The notes under the pieces: generated by a model
What the model saw: only the letters and a program-made list of their open reading frames with translations
Told to the model about the DNA's origin: nothing
The model's database searches: none
Position numbers and translations under genes: made by a program
Assembly (NCBI RefSeq): GCF_016123485.1
Contig: NZ_JADCKQ010000002.1
Location: forward strand, 248,001-312,000
Reading direction: 5' to 3'
Length of the DNA stretch: 64,000 nucleotides
From: Halocynthiibacter styelae
GTDB taxonomy: Bacteria; Pseudomonadota; Alphaproteobacteria; Rhodobacterales; Rhodobacteraceae
Shown: positions 17,051 through 26,683 of the stretch, one piece after another
How positions within the stretch are numbered: the stretch's first letter is position 1
Layout of the letters: every line of letters begins with the position of its first letter

Positions 17051-18472
17051 ATGGCTGTCCAGAAACTCTACGCTGGGGCAAAACTGCGCGAAATCCGGTC
17101 GGGCCTGGGCCTGACGCAAAAGATGTTTGCCGAAAAACTGTCAGTCTCCCTGCCCTATCTCAACCAGATGGAAAACAACAACCGGCCCGTATCAACCGGC
17201 GTGGTTCTCGCGCTTGCGCGCGAGTTTGGCTATGACGTCACAGAACTGTCCACAGGGGACGGCGAACGTATGGTCAGCGATATGCGCGAAGCCCTTGCAG
17301 ATCCCGTTTTCACCGACGGCAATGAATCGCTGGTTGACGCCGGTGTACCGCTGGCAGACCTGCGCCTTGCGGCATCGAACGCGCCAGCGCTTGCCCGGGC
17401 GTTTCTGAACCTGCATGGCGCGTACCGCCAGAGTCAGGAACGTCTGGCCGCGATGAACGAAGCCCTGGGCGGCCATGGCACGGCAGCCACCACCAGCCCC
17501 TGGGAAGAAGTGCGGGACTTCTTCCACTATTGTGACAATTACGTCGACGCAATTGACCGCGCCGCAGAGCATTTTTCGATGCCCGGCGGGCGTGAACTGA
17601 ATGCAGATGCCCTGATCGCCAGAACACTTTCGACGTTGGGCATTGAGCTGGTTCTTTCTGATGACGCGCCACTTCGACACTTCGACACAGAAAACTCCCG
17701 CCTGACACTTTCACGCCGCGCCGCGCCTGAAACCCGGCGGTTTCAGGCCCTTTTGCAAATCGCCCTGCTGACACAGGATGAACTGCTGGAAGCCACGCTT
17801 GATTTCGCCCGTTTTCAGTCCGAGGCCTCGCGATCCATCGCGAAAATGGGTCTGGCAAACTATTTTGCCGGGGCAGCCCTGATGCCCTACCGGGCCTTCC
17901 GTCAGGCCACGCTGGAAACCCGGCACGATCTGGAACGCCTTGCAGATCTTTTCAACGCCTCGATTGAGCAGGTGGCACATCGCCTTTCGACACTTCAACG
18001 CAAGGGCGACAAGGGCGTGCCGTTTTTCTTCGTGCGCGTAGATCAGGCCGGCACTATTACCAAACGCCATTCCGCAACCTTACTGCAGTTCGCGCGTTAC
18101 GGCGGGGCCTGTCCGCTGTGGAATGTGCATCAGGCGTTTGAAACGCCCGGTCGTTTTTTGCGCCAGCTTGCCGAAACCCCGGATGGGGTGCGTTATCTGT
18201 GTCTCGCGCGGGATGTGTCCAAAAGCGGTGGCAGCTTTGCAGCCCCGGTGCGCCGCTATGCGATTGGCCTTGGCTGCGAAGTGAAACACGCTGATGCCCT
18301 GGTCTACGCTGATGATATGGATCTGGGTCAGGGACCGTTTGAACCTATCGGCATTTCCTGCCGGATCTGTGAACGCGAACGCTGCCACCAGCGGTCCGTT
18401 CCCCCGCTTGAACGCCAGCTTTCCGTTGATCCGGACCGGCGGGGCGTTCTGCCGTATAAAGTGGTGCGCTAA
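17051..18472 (+). CDS. PccR/ScfR-type short-chain acyl-CoA regulator
   Basis: 473 residues from the ATG at 17051; the longer upstream reading overlaps the MFS gene and is not believed. N-terminal XRE helix-turn-helix (about 8-62, containing LTQKMFAEKLSVS), a long central effector region, and a C-terminal DUF2083-type block with a cysteine cluster (CRICERERCHQRS). In Rhodobacter, PccR of this family activates propionyl-CoA carboxylase and responds to acyl-CoA. The ethylmalonyl-CoA enzymes later in the window fit that physiology. The stop abuts the next ATG (TAAATG), giving an operon with the hydrolase. Confidence 0.85.
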   Translation: MAVQKLYAGAKLREIRSGLGLTQKMFAEKLSVSLPYLNQMENNNRPVSTGVVLALAREFGYDVTELSTGDGERMVSDMREALADPVFTDGNESLVDAGVPLADLRLAASNAPALARAFLNLHGAYRQSQERLAAMNEALGGHGTAATTSPWEEVRDFFHYCDNYVDAIDRAAEHFSMPGGRELNADALIARTLSTLGIELVLSDDAPLRHFDTENSRLTLSRRAAPETRRFQALLQIALLTQDELLEATLDFARFQSEASRSIAKMGLANYFAGAALMPYRAFRQATLETRHDLERLADLFNASIEQVAHRLSTLQRKGDKGVPFFFVRVDQAGTITKRHSATLLQFARYGGACPLWNVHQAFETPGRFLRQLAETPDGVRYLCLARDVSKSGGSFAAPVRRYAIGLGCEVKHADALVYADDMDLGQGPFEPIGISCRICERERCHQRSVPPLERQLSVDPDRRGVLPYKVVR

Positions 18473-19300
18473 ATGAAAAGCCTTCTGAACATTGCAGCAA
18501 TTGGCTTCATCGCTTTCTTCGGCCTCGGCCGGTTTGAACGCGGTATGATCTGGCCCCTTGATCCCAACTACGTCAGCCCGGAACACGCCGGCGTCACCGC
18601 GCAGGAACACCGGATGGTCATGCGTGACCGGACAGAGGTCATCACCTGGACTGCACCGCCCGCTGCGGGTAAGGCGACAATCCTTTACTTTCATGGCAAT
18701 GGCGGAAATTTCGCCAACAGGGCCTGGCGCTATCAGTGGTTCATTGATCACGGCTATGGCCTGGTCGCCATGTCCTATCGGGGATCATCTGGCAGCGCAG
18801 GCACGGCTGTTGAACGTAAAATCCTGTCAGATGCCCGCGAAGTCTGGGATCAGATCAGCCAGCTTACCGGCAGCCACGACAGCCCTGTCGTGATCTATGG
18901 GGAAAGCATCGGAGGAGCCGTTGGCACGGGTCTTGCTGTGGGACTTCAGGACAACCCAAGACTCGCCGGTCTGATCCTTGAAGCCCCCTTCACATCAATC
19001 CCCGATATGATCCGGCAGGAATTCCCCCAGTTTCGACATCTTCTGTTTGCCCTCAAAAACCGTTTTCCGACCGAAGATCGGATCCGCAATATCACCACCC
19101 CACTTCTGGTCCTGCACGGAACGGACGACCGGGTTATTCCCTTCCGCATGGGGCGGGCCGTGTTTCAGGCGGCAGCAAGCCCGAACAAACAATTCATCGA
19201 AGTTCCGGGGGGCGGACATGACAACACCTGGCAAACGAACCCCGTTGCGGGTCTGGAACAGTTTCTTTCTGGCGCGGTCACGTCTGCGACAGAGGATTGA
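18473..19300 (+). CDS. Membrane-anchored alpha/beta hydrolase
   Basis: 275 residues. An N-terminal hydrophobic helix (3-18) may anchor it, with the catalytic domain outside the cytoplasm. Oxyanion motif HGNGG (74-78), nucleophile elbow GESIGG with Ser145, acid Asp218/219 in HGTDDRVIP and His249 in GGGHDNTW form a complete triad. It resembles the BEM46/YfhR-like group of serine hydrolases of unknown substrate. The start codon directly follows the regulator stop, so it is co-transcribed with it. Confidence 0.82.
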   Translation: MKSLLNIAAIGFIAFFGLGRFERGMIWPLDPNYVSPEHAGVTAQEHRMVMRDRTEVITWTAPPAAGKATILYFHGNGGNFANRAWRYQWFIDHGYGLVAMSYRGSSGSAGTAVERKILSDAREVWDQISQLTGSHDSPVVIYGESIGGAVGTGLAVGLQDNPRLAGLILEAPFTSIPDMIRQEFPQFRHLLFALKNRFPTEDRIRNITTPLLVLHGTDDRVIPFRMGRAVFQAAASPNKQFIEVPGGGHDNTWQTNPVAGLEQFLSGAVTSATED

Positions 19301-19358
19301 GAACAACGCTCTCCGTCTGAGGTCTGTCAATTCGGCAAATATCGGTTCAAAAACTTAA

Positions 19359-19386
19359 ACACCGGCGCCTCGCCAGGCACCGGTGT
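19359..19386. terminator. Hairpin downstream of hydrolase gene
   Basis: ACACCGG at 19359-19365 pairs with CCGGTGT at 19380-19386, and the inner GCCT/AGGC extends the stem past one mismatch. It lacks a T tract, so it may be a stabilising 3' hairpin or a Rho-assisted end for the operon. Confidence 0.45.
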
Positions 19387-19475
19387 AGGGAGGCAGGTCA
19401 TTGCACACATCCGGGGAGACTTCCGCAACGACCTTCCATTGTACGCGGGCAGGTGAAAGGCCCGCGTATTTCGTG

Positions 19476-19712
19476 TCAGGCGCTGATCAGCCCCCAGATC
19501 TGATCTTTCAGGGCCATACGCTGCTTGCGCATTGTCGCCATGTTCAGATCATCAGTTGGTTCAACATCTGTTTCAGCACGGTGAATCGCGCGGTTGATTT
19601 CGTGGTATTCATCCGCAAGCTTCGCAAAATGTGCGTCGGACTGCTTCAACTCACTCATCTTTTCCGCATAATCCGGAAACTCTTCTGCCAGCTCGTGTGG
19701 TGTATGAGACAT
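19476..19712 (-). CDS. YdcH-family (DUF465) small protein
   Basis: 78 residues from the ATG at 19712, which has a GAGGAGAG ribosome site; the longer in-frame reading lacks one. Highly charged and helical, with HELAEEFPDYAEKM near the N terminus and the family-typical ending MRKQRMALKDQIWGLI. DUF465 proteins are small helical-hairpin proteins of unknown role, common in proteobacteria. It stands alone between two convergent-to-divergent units and has a hairpin (19444-19466) just beyond its stop. Confidence 0.8.
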   Translation of the reverse strand: MSHTPHELAEEFPDYAEKMSELKQSDAHFAKLADEYHEINRAIHRAETDVEPTDDLNMATMRKQRMALKDQIWGLISA

Positions 19713-19811
19713 GTTCGCTCTCCTCTCATCCTCAGTTGATTCTGAGACTAGGCCACACATCCGACGACAGCTTTGACCAGGATCAAACACGATTGTCGCA
19801 CCCCTTCCCCA

Positions 19812-19842
19812 CAAAAGAAAAGCAGGCCCGAAGGCCCGCTGA
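19812..19842 (-). terminator. Rho-independent terminator of betA
   Basis: Read on the minus strand, GCGGGCC-TTCG-GGCCTGC forms a tight tetraloop hairpin followed by CTTTTCTTTTG, just after the betA stop. This closes the betIBA operon. Confidence 0.75.
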
Positions 19843-19861
19843 TCCGTCGCAGTTTTTGCTG

Positions 19862-21520
19862 TTAGCGCTGGCTGTTTTGCCAGTCCGGATGCACCCAGGG
19901 TTCATCATTGGACGGCGGCAACATCGCCTTGCCGAGAATATGATCCGACGCTTTTTCGCCCACCATGATGGATGGCCCGTTCAGGTTGCCATTGGTGATT
20001 TGCGGGAAGATGGAACTGTCCGCAACACGCAAACCTTCCACGCCAATCACCCGGCATTCCGGATCAACGACCGCCATAGGATCATCTGCCGCGCCCATCT
20101 TACAGGTGCCGCAGGGGTGATAAGCGCTTTCTGCATGTTCCCGGATGAAATCATCCAGCTGTTCATCCGTAACCATATCAGCGCCCGGCTGGATTTCATG
20201 TTTCACATGTTCCTGCATCGCGTCCTGTTCGAACACTTCACGGGTCAGACGCAGACACTGGCGGAAATCAACCCAGTCCTGATCGGTGGACATATAGTTA
20301 AAGAAGATGCGCGGCGCTTCTTTCGGGTCCGCAGATTTCAGCGTGATTTCCCCGCGTGAGGGGCTGCGCATCGGGCCGACATGGGCCTGAAAACCGTGAC
20401 CTTCTGCCGCTGCCTGGCCATCATAGCGAACAGCAATCGGCAGGAAGTGGTACTGAATGTCCGGGTAGGTCAGACCCTTGCGGGACCGGATGAAAGCCGC
20501 AGATTCAAACTGGTTTGACGCCCCAAGGCCCTTCTTGAAGAACAGCCATTTCGCGCCGATCAGACCTTTCCAGAACAGGTTCCAATACCGATAAAGCGTG
20601 ATCTTCTTCTTTGCAGCAAACTGGAAGTACACTTCCAGATGGTCCTGCAGGTTTTTACCCACGCCGGGGCGATCTGCGATCACCTCAATCCCGTGTTCTT
20701 TCAGATGATCCGCCGGACCAATGCCGGAGAGCATCAGAAGTTTCGGTGAATTGATAGAACTTGCCGCAAGGATCACTTCGCGCTTTGCCCGGATCACCTC
20801 GGATTTGCCGCCACGGGACAGCTGCACGCCGGTTGCGCGACCGTCCTCAATGACAACTTTCTCAGCCAGACCTTTGACAATCTCGACCTTCCCGGTTGCC
20901 TGGGCCGGACGCAGATAGGCATTCGCTGCAGACCAGCGCCGTCCATTCCAGACGGTCTGTTCCATCGGGCCGAAGCCTTCCTGTTTCTGACCGTTGTAAT
21001 CATCGGTGGTTTCATAACCCGCCTGCGCGCCTGCCTTCACGAAAGCCGCATGCAGCGGGTTATCACGGGGACCACGGGACACATGCAAAGGCCCATCTTT
21101 CCCGCGCCATTCGGCATCACCACCCTGGCCACTTTCATGCCAGGTTTCCATACGCTTAAAATAGGGCAACACATCGGCATAGCCCCAGCCAGATGCCCCC
21201 AGATCAGCCCATGTGTCGTAGTCATGAGCATGCCCACGCACATAGACCATTCCGTTGATCGAACTTGATCCGCCAATCACCTTACCGCGCGGCGTCGCCA
21301 GTTTGCGGTTGTCCAGCTTCGGTTCCGGTTCTGACTGAAATCCCCAGTCATACAGCGGCATATTCATCGGATAAGACAAGGCCGCCGGCATCTGGATGAA
21401 CGGCCCTGCGTCCGTGCCACCAAATTCTACCACGATGACGGATGCGCCCGCCTCGGACAAACGGTACGCCATCGCACAACCCGCAGAGCCTGCGCCGACA
21501 ATTACAAAATCTGCTTCCAT
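19862..21520 (-). CDS. betA: Choline dehydrogenase
   Basis: 552 residues from the ATG at 21520 (a GTG lies three codons upstream). GMC oxidoreductase: FAD-binding GAGSAG (9-14), the family signature segment [17 protein letters not shown] around residue 80, and the C-terminal HPCGTCKMG and [10 protein letters not shown] blocks with the catalytic histidine region. Oxidises choline to betaine aldehyde at the inner membrane, feeding the respiratory chain. Last gene of betI-betB-betA. Length and motifs are normal. Confidence 0.95.
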   Translation of the reverse strand: MEADFVIVGAGSAGCAMAYRLSEAGASVIVVEFGGTDAGPFIQMPAALSYPMNMPLYDWGFQSEPEPKLDNRKLATPRGKVIGGSSSINGMVYVRGHAHDYDTWADLGASGWGYADVLPYFKRMETWHESGQGGDAEWRGKDGPLHVSRGPRDNPLHAAFVKAGAQAGYETTDDYNGQKQEGFGPMEQTVWNGRRWSAANAYLRPAQATGKVEIVKGLAEKVVIEDGRATGVQLSRGGKSEVIRAKREVILAASSINSPKLLMLSGIGPADHLKEHGIEVIADRPGVGKNLQDHLEVYFQFAAKKKITLYRYWNLFWKGLIGAKWLFFKKGLGASNQFESAAFIRSRKGLTYPDIQYHFLPIAVRYDGQAAAEGHGFQAHVGPMRSPSRGEITLKSADPKEAPRIFFNYMSTDQDWVDFRQCLRLTREVFEQDAMQEHVKHEIQPGADMVTDEQLDDFIREHAESAYHPCGTCKMGAADDPMAVVDPECRVIGVEGLRVADSSIFPQITNGNLNGPSIMVGEKASDHILGKAMLPPSNDEPWVHPDWQNSQR

Positions 21521-21583
21521 GTTCTTCACTCAGTCTATGGGCGGGCCCTTGCGAGCCCCGCCCGCAAGGGAGGGGAGTGCGCC

Positions 21584-23047
21584 TTAAAAAGGCGCCTCAA
21601 CGTCATTCATGCTCACGTAGACCATCTTCATTTCTGAATAATGGTTGATCGCCAGCTTGGAGTTTTCACGACCAACACCAGAAGCCTTGGAACCACCGAA
21701 AGGTGCCTCAACCGGGGCCAGATTATAGGTGTTGATGTAGCAGGTGCCTGCCTCAAATCCGGCCGCGATACGGTGACCACGGGTCAGGTCTGCCGTAAAC
21801 ACGCCAGCGGCCAGACCAAATTCAGTGGCATTGGCACGCGCCAGCACTTCTTCTTCTGTATCGAAATCCAGCACAGACATCACCGGGCCGAAGATTTCTT
21901 CGCGGGCGATGGTCATATCATCCTGAACATCCGCGAAAACCACGGGTTCAACCCAAAAGCCGTCCTTCTCAGGATAGCCGCCGCCCGTCACAAGACGCGC
22001 GCCCTCTTCCTGACCCAGCGCCACGTATTTCTTCACGATGTTCAGCTGATTTTCATTCACCATCGGGCCGAAGTTCACCTCGGGATCCATTGGATCGCCC
22101 ATCTTGATGCCCGCATCCAGACGCTCTTTCAGACGCGCAAGAAAGGCTTCTTTGATACCCTTCTGCACAAAGACGCGCGTGCCGTTGGAACAGACCTGAC
22201 CGGTGGAATAGAAGTTCGCCAGGATCGCACCGGACACTGCATTTTCCAGATCCGCATCATCAAAGATGATCAGCGGGGATTTGCCGCCAAGTTCCATGGT
22301 GACGTGCTTCATTTCCGCAGCGGCAGCCGCATAAACTTTCTTACCGGTCGGCACAGAACCCGTAAGGGAAACTTTCGCAACACGCGGATCAGTGACAAGC
22401 TTTGCACCTACTTCGCCGTAGCCTTGCACAACATTGTAAACACCTTTTGGCGCACCGGCTTCCACCATGATTTCTGCGACTTTCAGTGCGCAAAGCGGGG
22501 TGGATTCAGACGGTTTGAACACCATCGTGTTGCCGCATGCCAGCGCAGGCGCACCCTTCCAGCACGCGATCTGGGTTGGATAGTTCCAGGCACCAATACC
22601 CACGCAAACACCCAGCGCCTCGCGGATGGTATAGGCAAAATCGCCACCGGCCAGCGGGATATGTTCCCCGGTCAGGGAACCCGCAAGACCACCGAAATAT
22701 TCCAGTGCATCTGCGCCGGATGTCGCGTCAACTTCCGATGTTTCCTGATACGGCTTACCGGTGTCATAGGTTTCCAGCACGGACAGATCGTGGTTGCGTT
22801 CGCGCATAATATCGGCCGCACGACGCAGCACACGACCGCGTTCGGTACCAGACATCGCAGCCCATTCTTTCTGTGCGTTCTTCGCAGCATCCAGCGCCTG
22901 ATCGACAATCGCCGGGGTCGCGGCATGCAGGGTTGCGATCACTTCGCCGGTGGCAGGGTAAATCACCGGGATTTCTGCACCGGATGTATCTTCTACATAC
23001 TCGCCATTGATATAATGGCTGGCTTTGGGTTGGGCGGGATGTGTCAT
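21584..23047 (-). CDS. betB: Betaine aldehyde dehydrogenase
   Basis: 487 residues, full-length ALDH. Catalytic Glu252 in MELGGKSPL and Cys286 in [11 protein letters not shown]-binding region [12 protein letters not shown] at 227-238. Oxidises betaine aldehyde to glycine betaine, the osmoprotectant, completing the pathway begun by betA. Lies 56 bp downstream of betI and 63 bp upstream of betA on the minus strand. Betaine made here can also be demethylated as carbon and nitrogen source in this group of bacteria. Confidence 0.95.
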   Translation of the reverse strand: MTHPAQPKASHYINGEYVEDTSGAEIPVIYPATGEVIATLHAATPAIVDQALDAAKNAQKEWAAMSGTERGRVLRRAADIMRERNHDLSVLETYDTGKPYQETSEVDATSGADALEYFGGLAGSLTGEHIPLAGGDFAYTIREALGVCVGIGAWNYPTQIACWKGAPALACGNTMVFKPSESTPLCALKVAEIMVEAGAPKGVYNVVQGYGEVGAKLVTDPRVAKVSLTGSVPTGKKVYAAAAAEMKHVTMELGGKSPLIIFDDADLENAVSGAILANFYSTGQVCSNGTRVFVQKGIKEAFLARLKERLDAGIKMGDPMDPEVNFGPMVNENQLNIVKKYVALGQEEGARLVTGGGYPEKDGFWVEPVVFADVQDDMTIAREEIFGPVMSVLDFDTEEEVLARANATEFGLAAGVFTADLTRGHRIAAGFEAGTCYINTYNLAPVEAPFGGSKASGVGRENSKLAINHYSEMKMVYVSMNDVEAPF

Positions 23048-23103
23048 GTGGCAACCTCCGTAAAGAGAGTGGGTAAGAGAGAGACGAACCAGCGGTCCGG
23101 GTG

Positions 23104-23697
23104 TTATTGCGGGACGGATCTACGCCCTTCCAGCAGGGCATGAAGATATTCCAGAACGATGTCAGCGGCGCCTTCGGCGTCTTCTTCGACTTCATGCAGG
23201 GCACGACGAATATAGTGACCATCAATCATCGCACCAATGCCTGCCGCCGCGTGTTGTGCGGCATCGCCCATCAGGGGTCGCAGGCCGGTAAGAAGATTCG
23301 AATTCAGCCGTTTCTGATAGATTCGCAGCAGACGGCGTGCTTCATCAGAGGTCTGTGCAAGCACATAGAAATTCAGCCAAGCCGCCACAACTTCGGGACG
23401 GAAGTTACCGGGTTCAAAGCTGGCAACGATCACAGCTTCCACCCGTTCACGCGGGGTTTTAACCGTGGACAAAGCACCGCGCACAGATGCCCCGTATAAA
23501 GACAGCGTATGACGCATAGCGGCCAGAAAAATCTGTTCTTTTCCGCCAAAGTAGTGATGCGCAAGGGCTGACGACATGCCGGCACGTTTCGCGATCTGCG
23601 ACACCGTAACGTCAAGGGAACCGGCACGGCCAATTTCCGTAATCGTCGCTTTTACCAGGGCATCGCGCCTGATAGGCTCCATCCCGAGCTTAGGCAT
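23104..23697 (-). CDS. betI: TetR-type choline-responsive repressor
   Basis: 197 residues from the ATG at 23697; the upstream extension would run through the divergent promoter. The N terminus [19 protein letters not shown] is very close to known BetI proteins, followed by the TetR helix-turn-helix ([21 protein letters not shown], residues about 32-52) and a helical choline-binding C-terminal domain. It represses bet and cho genes until choline is present. A matching palindromic operator lies 45 bp upstream, between it and choX. Confidence 0.93.
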   Translation of the reverse strand: MPKLGMEPIRRDALVKATITEIGRAGSLDVTVSQIAKRAGMSSALAHHYFGGKEQIFLAAMRHTLSLYGASVRGALSTVKTPRERVEAVIVASFEPGNFRPEVVAAWLNFYVLAQTSDEARRLLRIYQKRLNSNLLTGLRPLMGDAAQHAAAGIGAMIDGHYIRRALHEVEEDAEGAADIVLEYLHALLEGRRSVPQ

Positions 23698-23736
23698 GTT
23701 TTTTCTCCAAAAGGCTTGCCATATAGCTTTCAATGA

Positions 23737-23759
23737 TTTTAATTGACTCGTCAATCAAG
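23737..23759. promoter_or_regulatory. BetI-like operator between betI and choX
   Basis: Perfect inverted repeat ATTGAC-TC-GTCAAT at 23742-23755. The wider TTGATTGACGAGTCAATTAA (minus strand) resembles the enterobacterial BetI site. Placed midway between the divergent betI and choX starts, it can control both operons at once. Confidence 0.72.
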
Positions 23760-23779
23760 AAAAAACCAGGGAGCCTCAA

Positions 23780-24697
23780 ATGAAACTCAAGACGACCGCA
23801 TCCGCCCTCGCGCTGATCGCATTCGCAGGCCCGGCACTTGCTGACTGTGGCACTGTCACATTCTCCGATGTGGGCTGGACCGACATCACCGCAACCACTG
23901 CAGTGACCACCACAATTCTCGAAGCCATCGGTTATGAAACCGACATCAAAGTTCTCTCCGTACCAGTGACTTACGTGTCTCTGGCCGAAGGCGACATCGA
24001 CGTATTCCTTGGCAACTGGATGCCAACAATGGAAGGCGATATCGCTGCTTACCGCGAAGCTGGCACCGTTGACACTGTCCGCGCAAACCTGAATGGCACC
24101 GCCTATACACTGGCAACCAACGCAGCTGGCGCAGCCCTTGGCATCGCAGATTTCAAAGATCTCGCGACACATGCTGACGCGCTGGACGGCACCATTTACG
24201 GCATCGAGCCAGGCAACGACGGCAACCGCATCGTTATGGACCTGATCGAAGCTGACACATTCGGCATGTCCGCGCTGGAAGTTGTTGAAAGCTCTGAACA
24301 GGGTATGCTGGCGCAGGTTGAACGCGCTGACAGCAAGGGCGAACCTGTTGTGTTCCTTGGCTGGGCTCCGCACCCGATGAACTCCAACTTCGAAGTCACC
24401 TATCTGACTGGTGGCGAAGAATGGTTCGGCGCGGAAGGTGACGTTTATACAAACACCCGCGCAGGTTACGTTGCTGAATGCCCGAACGTTGGCAAGATGC
24501 TGGAAAACCTCGAATTCAGCCTTGGCATGGAAAACGAAATCATGGGCGCGATCCTGGACGGCGGCGAAGAAGCTGACGATGCAGCGCGCACCTGGATCAC
24601 CGCTAACATCGAAGCGGTTGAACCATGGCTGGCTGGCGTGACATCCAAGGATGGCGAAGACGCATACGCCACCCTGAAGCACGCCTTTGGCATGTAA
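23780..24697 (+). CDS. choX: Choline ABC transporter substrate-binding protein
   Basis: 305 residues with a cleavable signal peptide (MKLKTTASALALIAFAGPALA, cut about residue 21). The mature part is a type II periplasmic binding protein of the OpuAC/ProX class: VTFSDVGWTDITATT at the N terminus and GNWMPTMEGD around residue 80 supply the tryptophans typical of a quaternary-amine cage. Captures choline in the periplasm for choWV. First gene of choXWV, GGGAG ribosome site, and separated from choW by a strong hairpin that should favour higher expression of the binding protein. Confidence 0.93.
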   Translation: MKLKTTASALALIAFAGPALADCGTVTFSDVGWTDITATTAVTTTILEAIGYETDIKVLSVPVTYVSLAEGDIDVFLGNWMPTMEGDIAAYREAGTVDTVRANLNGTAYTLATNAAGAALGIADFKDLATHADALDGTIYGIEPGNDGNRIVMDLIEADTFGMSALEVVESSEQGMLAQVERADSKGEPVVFLGWAPHPMNSNFEVTYLTGGEEWFGAEGDVYTNTRAGYVAECPNVGKMLENLEFSLGMENEIMGAILDGGEEADDAARTWITANIEAVEPWLAGVTSKDGEDAYATLKHAFGM

Positions 24698-24715
24698 TTA
24701 AACTTTGATGAACAC

Positions 24716-24745
24716 GAAAGGCCCCGGCACAGGTCGGGGCCTTTC
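24716..24745 (+). terminator. Intercistronic hairpin choX-choW
   Basis: GAAAGGCCCCG (24716-24726) pairs perfectly with CGGGGCCTTTC (24735-24745) around an 8-base loop. No T tract follows, so it probably protects the choX message or causes partial termination, giving more binding protein than permease. Confidence 0.7.
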
Positions 24746-24783
24746 ACATGACGTAAAGATCACCACCGGGGAGGGTGCGTTCA

Positions 24784-25617
24784 ATGGAATGGCTGACAGA
24801 GGAAAAGATACCTGTCGGGAAATGGATGAAGGCCGTGTTCGAATGGCTGAAAGACAATCTTTCCTGGTTTTTTGACGGCCTTGAAACGCTGCTGTCCTGG
24901 GTTATCGACGGAACGGTTGACCTGCTGCAATACCCGCCTGCCCTGCTGATGGTCGCCCTTTTTGCCGGTATCACCTGGCTGATCCAGAAAGACTGGAAAC
25001 GAGTTGTGATTGTCACGCTCTGCTTCCTCTATGTGATCAACCAGGGCTATTGGGAAGAAACCGCCGAAAGCCTGACCCTGATCCTTTACGCCGGCTTTTT
25101 CTGCATGGCGTTTGGCGTGCCGCTTGGCATCTATTTCGCCCATAATCCCCGCGCATATAAAGCGGTGGAACCGGTGCTGGACATGATGCAGACCATCCCG
25201 ACCTTTGTTTATCTGATCCCAATGATCGTGCTGTTTGGCATTGGCATGGTGCCGGGTCTTGTGGCGACATTCATTTTTGTGGTCGCCGCCCCAATCCGCC
25301 TGACACAGCTCGGCGTTTCCCAGGTGCCGATTGCCCTGAAAGAAGCCGCGCGCGCCTTTGGTGCGACACCACGCGAAACCCTGTTCAAGGTTGAACTGCC
25401 CTATGCCTTTCCACAAATCATGGCAGGCCTGAACCAGACAATTATGCTGTCCCTGTCCATGGTTGTGATCGCTGGCCTTGTTGGCGCTGACGGCCTTGGC
25501 ATCCCGGTGATCCGTGCGCTGAACACTGTGAACGCCGCCAAAGGTTTTGAAAGCGGCTTTGTCATTGTGGCGGTGGCCATCGCCCTTGACCGGATGCTGC
25601 GGGTGGAGACGAAATAA
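24784..25617 (+). CDS. choW: Choline ABC transporter permease
   Basis: 277 residues from the ATG at 24784, preceded by GGGGAGGG; the GTG at 24775 sits too close to that site. Several transmembrane helices and the permease EAA loop, EAARAFGATPRETLFKVELP, which contacts the ATPase. Homologous to ProW/OpuAB. Forms the membrane channel for choline with choX and choV. Stop and choV start share one base (TAATG), so translation is coupled. Confidence 0.93.
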   Translation: MEWLTEEKIPVGKWMKAVFEWLKDNLSWFFDGLETLLSWVIDGTVDLLQYPPALLMVALFAGITWLIQKDWKRVVIVTLCFLYVINQGYWEETAESLTLILYAGFFCMAFGVPLGIYFAHNPRAYKAVEPVLDMMQTIPTFVYLIPMIVLFGIGMVPGLVATFIFVVAAPIRLTQLGVSQVPIALKEAARAFGATPRETLFKVELPYAFPQIMAGLNQTIMLSLSMVVIAGLVGADGLGIPVIRALNTVNAAKGFESGFVIVAVAIALDRMLRVETK

Positions 25618-26642
25618 TGACCAATGCTGTAGAATTCGACAATGTATCCATCGTTTTTGGCGACAAGCCGGAAACCGCCCTGCCCCTGATGGACGATATG
25701 AAAACCCGATCTGACGTGCAGAAAGAAACCGGCCAGGTGCTGGGCGTGCATGACTGTTCGATCGATGTGGGCGAAGGGGAAATCCTTGTTCTGATGGGCC
25801 TGTCCGGGTCCGGGAAATCCACGCTCTTACGGGCAGTCAACGGGCTGAACCCGGTTGTGCGTGGCGCTGTGCGGGTGAACAACGGCCAGGAAATGGTTGA
25901 TGTGACATCCTGCTCTGCCGCAACACTGCGCGACGTGCGCCAACATCACGTGTCCATGGTGTTTCAGCAATTCGGCCTTCTTCCCTGGCGTTCCGTGCGT
26001 GAAAACGCCGGACTGGGTCTTGAGCTTGCCGGCATGGATAAAGCGAAACGCAACGCGAAAGTTGATCAACAGCTGGCGCTTGTCGGTCTGTCTGACTGGG
26101 CAGATCGTAAGGTGGGTGAACTGTCTGGCGGCATGCAACAACGTGTGGGTCTGGCCCGTGCTTTCGCGACCGAAGCCCCTATCCTGTTGATGGATGAACC
26201 TTTCTCGGCGCTTGATCCGCTGATCCGAACAAAGTTGCAGGATGAACTTCTGGATCTGCAACGCGATCTGAAACGCACCATCATCTTCGTCAGCCACGAT
26301 CTGGATGAAGCCTTTAAACTAGGTGACCGCATCGCGATCATGGAAGGCGGGCGCATTGTGCAATGCGGCACACCCCAGGAAATTTTCTCAAACCCCGCCA
26401 ACGAATATGTCGCGGATTTCGTGGCCCATATGAACCCGCTTGGCGTTCTCTGTGCGCGCGATGTGATGGTGCCTGTTACCGGAACACCAGACCACACGGT
26501 TGCCCCGGATATGGACATCCGCGCGGTGATGGAGCTGATCGGCGACAGCACAGATGCAGTTGGCGTGAAAGACGGCGACACAATTATCGGCCAAATCACA
26601 AAGGATCGGGTGCTCAGCAAACTTCTTGATCCTCGCAGCTGA
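25617..26642 (+). CDS. choV: Choline ABC transporter ATP-binding protein
   Basis: 341 residues. Walker A GLSGSGKST (61-69), Q-loop VFQQFGLLPW, signature LSGGMQQRVGLARA, Walker B ILLMDEPFSALDP and the switch histidine in FVSHDLDEA. The tail after about residue 270 is a CBS-like regulatory remnant rather than the two full CBS domains of E. coli ProV. Powers choline import. Last gene of choXWV, followed by a strong hairpin. Confidence 0.93.
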   Translation: MTNAVEFDNVSIVFGDKPETALPLMDDMKTRSDVQKETGQVLGVHDCSIDVGEGEILVLMGLSGSGKSTLLRAVNGLNPVVRGAVRVNNGQEMVDVTSCSAATLRDVRQHHVSMVFQQFGLLPWRSVRENAGLGLELAGMDKAKRNAKVDQQLALVGLSDWADRKVGELSGGMQQRVGLARAFATEAPILLMDEPFSALDPLIRTKLQDELLDLQRDLKRTIIFVSHDLDEAFKLGDRIAIMEGGRIVQCGTPQEIFSNPANEYVADFVAHMNPLGVLCARDVMVPVTGTPDHTVAPDMDIRAVMELIGDSTDAVGVKDGDTIIGQITKDRVLSKLLDPRS

Positions 26643-26650
26643 GCAGCAGT

Positions 26651-26667
26651 GGGGGGCCGTGCCCCCC
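26651..26667 (+). terminator. Terminator after choV
   Basis: GGGGGGC-CGT-GCCCCCC stem-loop nine bases past the stop, followed by a T-rich CGTTTGTTTTGTT. It ends choXWV and also separates it from the convergent DMT transporter gene. Confidence 0.7.
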
Positions 26668-26683
26668 ATACCCGTTTGTTTTG

